Shown piece after piece: positions 44,201 to 54,300 of a DNA stretch of 64,000 nucleotides. Within the stretch, counting starts at the first letter, position 1. Every line of letters starts with the position of its first letter. This DNA is from Dolomedes plantarius (lineage: Eukaryota; Arthropoda; Arachnida; Araneae; Dolomedidae), in NCBI GenBank assembly GCA_907164885.2, contig OU015490.1, forward strand, positions 241,313,949-241,377,948. The letters are read 5' to 3'. Under the pieces are notes generated by a model. The model saw only the letters and a program-made list of their open reading frames with translations, searched no databases and was not told where the DNA came from. The translations under genes and the position numbers were made by a program.

Positions 44201-46547
44201 GTAGCATATTTAAATGCATTTCCTCGAAAATCCATTTTTCAGTTACTTATGTAAACGAGAAAGCTAATAATTTATAGAGCTTTCAATGCATTTTAATGAA
44301 ATTTTGCGATAGTGTTTTACACATTAATAACTGTGTTTTGACCTAAAGCTAAGATATATGTGTTAATTGAATCATTCTACTGGTACCTGCACTTATAAAG
44401 AGATAATTATTTTTAAAAAATGAATGCTTTTTCACATTTTTTGGTATATTTCAGTGTTTTTTTTGGAAATATTGTAAAACTTTTACTAAAGAACACAGGT
44501 AACAGTAGCATATAGTATAAAGGAAATTAAAATATATTCAGTTGAATGGAGAATAGTGTCTCTGGCGTAAACACTGAATTTTACTAAAAAATTATAAAAA
44601 ATTCATTTTAAAATGTTATGAAATTTTTACCAACATTTTATTTGTTTTCATAATTGTATATCCCATTTAAACTAAAAATATATGCATCGTAATACGGGGT
44701 GGGATTACTTTGTGACTGTAGGAGTAACTTTGTGACACATAGTAATTTTTTCATATGTCGGATATTTCGTCGCTCCCGTGATATCGGGACGGCAAAGAAC
44801 AGCGCCAACAGCTAATCCGACATACAGATACACCTAGTAGCCAGTGTCCTAGTAGCCAAGCTTCTGTGCACCATTTGTCTTCTCTGGCCAGTGTATTGTT
44901 CAAATCTTTTGTCAAGCTAATGACTTAAACTTCGGAAACTTTGTGTGCTCAAGGCTAACACCTTATACAACCAACAGCTACATGTAATTTTTCTTTTTTG
45001 ATTGTCATTATGTTGGTTAGATTGTGGAGCAATATAACTTTTGTGTATTGATATTTCCGAGATATGAGAACCTAGCCTAAATATCGAAAGGTGACGGGGT
45101 TACTTTGTGACACATTGACACTGTCACAAAGTAACCCACAAAGTCGACCCACCACCTCCAGCCACTCTATGTTGCATTTTTCTGTCCTCTAAAATACTAT
45201 TGGAGAGAACGAAGTATTGACTATCAGGAAAAAACTACCCGAAGGAGCAGAATTTGCCGAAAGACGAATTTCCTCATCTTCTCAAACAACTGATGGCTGC
45301 CCTGGGCAACCAAGGTCTCTTTGATGTCAAAGATGTAGATAAAGCTATCCAAAATTTGTAATGGGTATATATAATTGTGTATAAGCCCGGTGGCGTGGTG
45401 GTTAAAAGCGTCAAGCTGCCATCCCACAGGTCCAGGGTTCGACCCTGAGACTGGGCAAGGTCGACTCAGCCTTTCATCCCTTGAGTGGGTCTATAAAATG
45501 AGGACCAAGCATGCTTGGGAACTAAACTCTGGGTGTCCCACGTTAGGTTGACACCTGACTGAGATATATGCTGTATGGCACCCCAAGCACCAAAGTCAAG
45601 AAAGCGGAGATGGGTACCGCCGGCCCTGGTCCACATCGGACTGTAGCACCGTGAGTTTAGTTTATATATAATTGTGCATCAAGCTTTTGATAAGCATTTT
45701 GCTGTCTAACTTTGTGTCAAGAAATTTTTCCTTTTGGATTTCAAGGCAAAAACACTGATGTCACAAAGTAGCCCCACTGGCGGGAAAACTTTGTGACACT
45801 TTTTAGCTTTAATTTCTCAATGGTAATTAAAGATCCGGTTAGCGCAATATATTACTATGTAAGGAAATGATGTACTAATGTTTTCCAATTATTCGTTTTG
45901 GGATGCTTTGAAAATTGATCAGCTGACACAGGAAAAAACTTAAAATCCGTCACAAAGTAACCCATTTTACGGTATTTAATCAGTATTGTATATTTTTGAA
46001 AAAAAGTGCTCCGACCAAGGACAAATACCTTAAGATGTGATCAAGTAACTTTTCTCATGAGATTTCAAGTAATGGTGTGGAACTTCTTTATTTATTTGGG
46101 TCATACCCTTGGATGCGACAAGTGACAAATGGTAAGATTTTCGTGGTTATCATAACTTACACACTATGCACAACATCGCTTAAATGATTCCACGTGAAGC
46201 TAGCTTTCCATGGACACAATCGCAATTTTGATCTCATGTATTTACAGTCCATAATTTGTGCATGTCTAAATCAAAATTTTCTTTATAAATTAAGACACTT
46301 TCATATTTACATAAGATTAGTATGTTGTCAAAAATAATTTAATTCGAGGATTTCTTTTTATATATTCAAATGTGTCCTATCCCATGAAGATATTTTGTTA
46401 ATGATGTAGAAAATTACTTACTGAAAGTACAAAACTTTAACGTTGAAAGGCTGGGGAAAGAAGTCTCTTGAAAGTCGAGTTAGTTTGCATGCATCAATTG
46501 CAATTTTCTCCAGATTTGTAAATTCAAGAAATGCTCCTAAAAGAGAA

Positions 46548-46629
<82 letters not shown>

Positions 46630-48259
46630 GAGAAGGTTCTTTTGATAAATCTTTGCAAAATCCAAGACAGAACTTTTGAACCAGGTTATTTTATTTCTTC
46701 TATAAGTGTTATATTTTAGAGAAATGTATCTTTTTGGGATCGATCCTTGACAAGCAGAACCTTTCGCTTTAGTTACAAAAGTTAGACAATCATGGATTTC
46801 ATCCACGCATTTTCATTTTCCATGCGTAAAACTGGTGGCCTGAAATGCCAATGCACCGTTGATTGTAAACATTTAATACACCCCTTTATGCGTTTAGAAA
46901 AGGTTACCCAGCTCATTTCGCATTTATGGGAATTCGAATTAGACGACCCACAGTGGTCCTATTTTTTTTCTTACTTTTATAAACTATAGCATAGTAATAA
47001 TATTTATACTTATTCTTTGATATGCAATGAAAATTTCCAGACTAAAGAAAATTTGTATAAAGCCCAACACATCAGAAAAAATGTTAGTAGTATCGCTTTG
47101 GCCAAAAGATATACAGAAAAACCTACGAAATTTAAAATCTAGTGTAATTGTACATACACTAATAACTTACACTGTAAAAATGAATGCTTTTTTGAGCATA
47201 TTACAAGTATGGATGTGTAACTAGAAGGGTTAGAATATCTATTTTAGATACCAAAGAAGGATACGTAAAACAGGTAAACCCGCTAACCAGAAACACTACA
47301 CACTGAAACAATTAGAACAAGAGGGGCAACTGCGTTGAGTTAAAAAGTTCCATGGACCGTTAAAATAGACATTTATTTACAGAAAGTCAAACACATAAAA
47401 GCTGCAACAGAGATAGACACAGACTGGCCGGAAAAAAGAACATCACATGTATTTATAAATTTATACAGGATCCCAGAAAGAAACAATCGTAATTTTTTAT
47501 AAGACATCCAATAGAAATCTTTGATACGAGAACAAATCACAGAAAACGGCAAGAACTGTGATCAGATTACGTCATCTGCGATTACATTTCTAATAGAAAC
47601 AGCTAACTCTTCGAAGAAGGAGCAGCAATTTGCTTTTACAGTGTAGTTTCGATAAAAGTCAAGTCGAAAGTTAAGCTTTTAGCTCGCATATTACCTTAGT
47701 TCACCAGAGCAGGTCAGCTATCTTTAATCCCGGCAAACTAAAAGAGCACAATTTTTGACTCCGAGGAAGCTTTTTTAGAAACGTCTAATAAAAGTTACCT
47801 GATTGAATTTCTTTCGTTCCCGTAGCGTACATTGTAAGCTGTGTAAGACTTTTAGGAACGTTTTCCTCAAAAGTCAAATCGATGGTTTCAACGAAGTTGT
47901 AATAAATCGTCAGCAGATGGAGGTCTGTAAGAGGCGTGAGAAGTTCCCAGTGGGAGATCCTAGGATTCAAGGAAGTGATATTTAATTAAAAAAAATAAGA
48001 GCAGAATTCGAACCAATATGAAACAAAACTAGTTTTTTTTTAAATGTCAACACATTTTTAGGAACTTTTAAGACTTACAAAAAAAAATTATTGAAGACAA
48101 AAGTTATGAAATTGGTTACTTGGAATAACACTGTTCTTTTAAACTCTCAGGAGTGAGAGTATATGAGTTGTGGCTAATATAAAAAAATTCAGGTAGTCTT
48201 TTCTTACGAAACTACCGCGGGTTATTAACGTAAGATTACTTATCGTTACTTACCTCTTT

Positions 48260-48324
<65 letters not shown>

Positions 48325-51300
48325 ATATATGTGAGTGTGTGTCTGTCAAAATTTTGACACATCTTGGTACTTTTCTCTTTAACTTGTCCAAGCGATAGAC
48401 TGGATTTGGCGAGCTGCCAAAATTATAACTCGCGAGGACGGACGGACAGTCAGAAATTTTCTTTTCCGGAGGACCGTTATGGAGGAACATAATCCTACGT
48501 CAAAAAAATAGCCCGTTCACGTTATTTACATATCACCTTTCTTCCCCTTCAGTGTACTTTCTTTGTCCATAAACACAAGTCTGCATGTTCATTTTCAGTT
48601 TGTCAAAGCCCTGCGGTTACTAATAAGATTTCAGCAGTCTAAATATCAATACCGAACATTACTCCACTTGACTGATTTATGCAAAATGTATTACGTTGAT
48701 CGCAAATAACTTTAGGTTTCATGGAGCAAGAACTGGGTGAGTTGTTTAGAGCTTTAAACAGATTATTTCACAAGTACTTACAATAGGACCTAGCGCATTA
48801 TCCTAGAGAAAAAGTTATTCTCAGAGGGTGGAAAAGAGAATTAGATAACACAGAGAGCTGCCGGGGGACATTTTTAAACGTTTGCGCAAGTCAAAAACTC
48901 TGCTGCGCTCGAAACAGCCTAGTGGCAGCGCATTGGATTTTGGACAAAGGAAGTTCATTTCGGATTCCGACAAAAGCTATTGAATGCCTTCGTGTCTAAG
49001 TCGAGAACCTGAAATCTGTAGGCCGGAGAGTTCTTCCATGTTGTTTGTGGGCAGGAGGAGGGTACGAGTCCATCACATGTCGCCCCTAGGGTAGCTCGGT
49101 CAAAGATGTGGTGCCTAAGTTGGACACTTGTGGTGCCTTTAAAATCTGAAGTCGAATTCTTCAGGTCATATCCACCCATGTACCTGGTGTGGAATGTTGG
49201 AACCTGGTGTCATATGTCACAAAAAACAACAAGAAAAATTCTGCGGATCACCACAATATAGCAGTAGATCTCTCCTTAAAACTTCGAGTTTTTTGTTGTC
49301 TGTTCTTTATTGACTGAAGATCTTGCACACTGCCATCTAGTACTCTTAATGTGGGTTATCCCAGTATACAAGATGTGACCGATAAATAAAGGTGACTAAT
49401 CACAGAACTATTATATATTTGCAAAAAAGAACGTTATTGTCTTTCGAAGTACTCCCCGCTGGATGTAATGCATATCTGACAAAGATCCTACAAGTGTTGG
49501 AAACTTCTGGAATAGTCCCCCTACGCTAATGTTTTAACTCCCCTGGTAACAGCAGCTTGGATATCTGAAATATTTGCAAATCTGTATCCTTTCAGTGCAG
49601 ATTTCAGTCTTGGAAACCGGAAAAAGTCTGGCTTGAGAGATCAGGGGAGTATGAAGGGTGGGACATCTCAGTAATCTGATGCTTGATGCTTAATCGTTTG
49701 ACACATATAGCAGTATGAGGCCGTGCATTATCGGGCAAAAGGTACCACTTGCGTGATCCCGCAGCAGCGATTTGCGACCGCATACGACGAATACGCGCAA
49801 AGAGGCGCTTGAGAACTTGGCCGTAAAAATCAGCATTAACTGTTTGCCCTTCTGGTATGAATTCTTTATGGATTAATCCCTGTGCGTCGAGAAAGGTGAT
49901 CAATATTGTCTTAACCTTTGATTTTTTTCGATTAATTTGAAACAAAATTTCATGTTGACTCTTACATCATGTTGGCTCAATGCACTGACAACTGTTACAT
50001 TTGAGCTACCGCATGAACAAACACTTGCAGAGAAATTTCGAAAACGAAGCGCAAAATTTACGTAAGACAGGGAAGAACGCAATGTTCATGTGTCAGCGGG
50101 TTGGGCTGTTTTAAGTTTTCGAGAGGAGGGGGATTCCCCTTACTTATCGGTCTCACCTTGTACATTACTCTCTTAAATCATAATCATAAAATCTAGCGTA
50201 CATCATTCATGCTGTTCAATTCTATTCTAGGAGTAGAATATTTCAAATAATTAAAATATAGGTTTTTCTTCTTAAGTTTGTTAAATATTATTAATTACAC
50301 TGCAGTGTAAATTATCTGAAAATTGCATGTAATTTTCAGGCAAAATATTTTCTTTAACATGAAAGTACAACACATACTTGAAAAGCTTTCTATTATACAT
50401 TAAATACAAAGACTAAATGAAGTTCAATTTGAACCAATTAACGTATATTATATTAAGTTTATCTAATGAAAATATTTTAACTGTTGAACGTTTATCTCTT
50501 ACTCTGTGACTCTGGTGTTTTTAAGATGAAGTTTATACAAATGATGAAAATTATCTGGAGGGGAATCGAAAAGAGCATTTAGCGTTGAGTTCTGTATGTA
50601 TAATTCCGATACTTCAGCGTTGTCAAACATTTCTTCCGGAAGGTACTTGAAAGTACAACACTTACTAGAACCTCCAATTTGACTAAAAAGCTTATCGTTG
50701 GTGTTACCTGAGACAGTAGAACCTGTAATTTTGAGGTAATAAATTCATCTATATAATTTAAAATATTATCTCTTCTATTCTCGCAATGTACGTACATGTG
50801 TTATTATGCCACGTTAGACCAGTTAATCCCCATGTAACAAGTACAACACTTACTTGAAAGTACAACACTTACTGGAAAAGCTTTCTATTACACATTCAAT
50901 ACAAACACTAAATGAAGTTCAATTTGAACCAAATAATATATAGTATATAAAGTTTATCTAATGAAAATATTTTAACTGTTGATTGTTTATCACTTACTCT
51001 GTGACTTTTGTGTTTTCTAGATGAAGTTTATACAAATGATAAAGATTATCCGGTGGCGAATCGGAAAGAGCATTTAGCGTTGAGATCTGTATGTATAATT
51101 CTGATACTTCAGCGTTGTCAAACATTTCTTCCGGAAGGTACTTGAGAGTACAACAGTTACTTGAAAGTACACTTACTGGAAAAGCTTTATATTACAACTT
51201 CAATACAAAGACTAAATGTAATTATGATACTTCAGCGTTGTCCAACATTTCTTCAGGAAGGTACTTGAGAGTACAACACTTACTTGAGAGTACAACACTT

Positions 51301-54300
51301 ACTTGAAAGTACACTTACTGGAAAAGCTTAATATTACAACTTCAATAAAAAGACTAAATGAAGTTCAATTTGAACCAAATAACATATACTATATAAAGTT
51401 TATCTAATGAAAATATTTTAACTGTTGAATGTCTATCTCTTACTCTGTGACTCTAGTGTTTTCAAGATGAAGTTTGTACAAATGATGAAGATTATCCGGA
51501 GGGGAATCGAAAAGAGCATTTAGCGTTGAGTTCTGTATATATAATTCTGATACTTCAGCGTTGTCAAACATTTCTTCCGGAAGATACTTGAGAGTCGAAA
51601 ATGTTATGTGAACCTGAAAGTAAAAAAACTTGAGTGAAAAATCGAGTACCAACAATGATAAAATAAAATCCGGAAAATTTCCTACTATAAATCCTGGAGG
51701 ATTATGTCCTCTATATACTTTTATTACGTATATATGAATCTAAGATATATTTGAACATCTGATATCTCAATTATTTTATTTAAGGGGAGTCATCACCTTT
51801 GAATCTTCAAAAAATTGAATTTTAATTTTTGGAATGTTTAGAATATTTGAATATTTCTGAATTATTTAAAATAAACCGAGTTAAAATATTCCAACTTGAA
51901 CATTAAAAACTGTGACATGAAAGATGTAGTTCCAATGGAAACATTACCAGTGTGGGAACATTAAAAGCTTTTTTCTCGTAATGATCATTTTCATGCTTTC
52001 GCACACTGTATAAAGGAAACTACTGCAGATATTGCTTTCATATTTACAGGATAAGTGTATAATTATCTACCAAAAATATGCACCCAATATTTTCCTAAAA
52101 ATTATTTTACTATGAAATTTTAATTACTATTTTACTTTGAAGTGTAATTTTAATAGGCTTTTTCAGTTGTTTTAAATTTCATTGTCCTGGAGTAAATATT
52201 TTTTGGTGTTTTAAACTTTAAATAGCTGTAGAAATATACGTAATGTTTTAAAATCACAAAAATGCAAAAAAATATCATTGAAACGTAATTAGTGTTGTTG
52301 TAAGTCTGCATGCAGTGTATCAGTATAAATTTGAAATTTTCAGAAAATTCAATACTCACTTCTTAGTTCATAAATAAAACTATTATTTACTACTAAAAAA
52401 ATTAATTCAGGGATCATAATCTATAAAGTTTACAGACGTAATACTGAAAATTTCATATTTAATAGACAATAATAAAAAAATATACACGTTCGAACAAACG
52501 GCAAAAATTCTGTCTTTTCAAAAATGATATATTTCCCAGTATTGAACATCCCGATTTCAAGTTTTGTTGATCACATTTTTTTAACGTTTTCCTCAGTGAA
52601 AACAATATACTTTCTTTTATTCTATTAAAGGCCTCCTGTTAGAAACTTAATGGACTCGAGGTAGCCTAGCTGTAGCGTGTCAGTTTTCGGTGCAAAATTT
52701 GCTCGGATCGGATCCCGATACGCGCTATTAAATACCTCTGTACCTAGGCCGGATATTGGCACGTTAAATCTGCAGACCGGAGAGTAACTCTATGAGGTCA
52801 GAGAGGGTCGGAGAGGATACGATACCCCCAGATTCCGTTCCTGGAGGTGCTTTCTCAAAATTGAGGTGGCACCTGGCTAAATCGGACTCCGAACCTTCTG
52901 GTTCCATTTAAACTGGAGCCACATCCCTCGGCCCGCTAGCCTATATGAACCTGGTATGGAATAAATTCTGGCTAGGGAGCATTAGAAACAACAACAACAC
53001 AAACTTAGTCACAGGGTTTACTTAGCAGAAGAACAACTGCAGTAAGAAATGCATTTTAAGGGAACTCACGACCTTTAAGTTGAGGAAATAAGGCATATTT
53101 TCATACTTTTTGACTCTTTGTAACTATTTCAATTTACTCCCAATTTTTCCAAATTTTATGTATATGATAAATTGATATGTTTATTTTAAAAAACAAATCT
53201 TTAACACTAAAAATAATTTTAAATATTTTTTTTAAATGCTTTAGATATACCTTGGTTTTTAAGTATTTTTATTGTATATTGGCTTGCGCGCAGAACTATG
53301 AAATTAATTTTACACTTAAATGTACAATTATTGTTTAAATAATATTCCAGCAATTAAATATATTTAAAATAAATAATTCAAAATACAATTGAACATAAAA
53401 CATTCAACATTAAAATATTTTTCAATTTTTTTAAAACTGCTCAAAATATACATAAAATTTCCTTAAATTTTTGCATTAATTTACGCCTGAAAAAATTGCA
53501 AAATGTGCATTGATTGCAATAATTCTAGTTCAGGCGCAATAAAATAACATGATTATGCAATGATAAAAATTTCATGGAATTATGTTTCATAGTTTTTGAG
53601 ATATCAGTTGCGGAATGATGCAAAATTACATTTTAAGAAAAATGAGTTTAAAATTTTTCTTATCATAAACTTGATCAGCAATTAAATATTTAGAATATCG
53701 ATATCTCCGGAACTAAGCGGAATATTTTCATGCGGTTTGCTTTATTTTGTTCAGTAATGATCAAACTTTAACATAATTGTTTTTCAAAAATCGAATGTTT
53801 TAAAAATTTAAGAGTAGTGAGTCCCCTTAATTTGGTAGTTATTTACACTATGTGTAGGAAAAATTGTAAGGATTAATCTGTTAGAGGTTTAAAATCAAAT
53901 TTGGTTTATAAATAAATTATCAGTTTTAATAAAAACATAAATATAGATTTATATATGGATTTAGTGAAGTATAAAAAATATGTATTACTTACTGAATACA
54001 TATTTGAATATTGTGGAGTTGCTGAAGTATAAAAAATCGCATATGCATGATTTCATTGAATATTTATTTCAATATTCTGGATTTATGGAAATATAAAAAA
54101 AATCACATATGAATTATGACTGAATATCTATTTGAATTATTAACTTAATGGTGATTTCTCTAATGTGGTACAGTGGAAAATGATGAACGGAATAATCCCA
54201 TCACCCAAAAGATTAATACCATTCGATGCTAAAAATATGAATATTTAATGAAATGCTGATTGATTAAATGTGATACAGAGGTAAAAGAGGAATGAAATAG

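Larger units (their letters stand above)
50340..51620. repeat. Tandem duplication of the LRR-B exon 2 segment
   Basis: Units of about 490 and 450 bp, each with 'agtacaacacttactt', 'gaagttcaatttgaacc', 'tgaaaatattttaactgttg', then the exon copy. Exon-end positions 50503, 50998 and 51444 mark three copies; a fourth exon fragment is at about 51220-51262. Confidence 0.85.

Noticed and set aside
45215..45360. Transposase C-terminal fragment within the 'ttactttgtgac' element
   Set aside because: About 40 residues only; superfamily cannot be assigned, so mentioned only as part of the element.
45385..45456. tRNA-like fold
   Set aside because: A and B boxes and an acceptor-like pairing are present, but a SINE body and flanking target duplication follow, so it is a tRNA-derived SINE head and not a tRNA gene.
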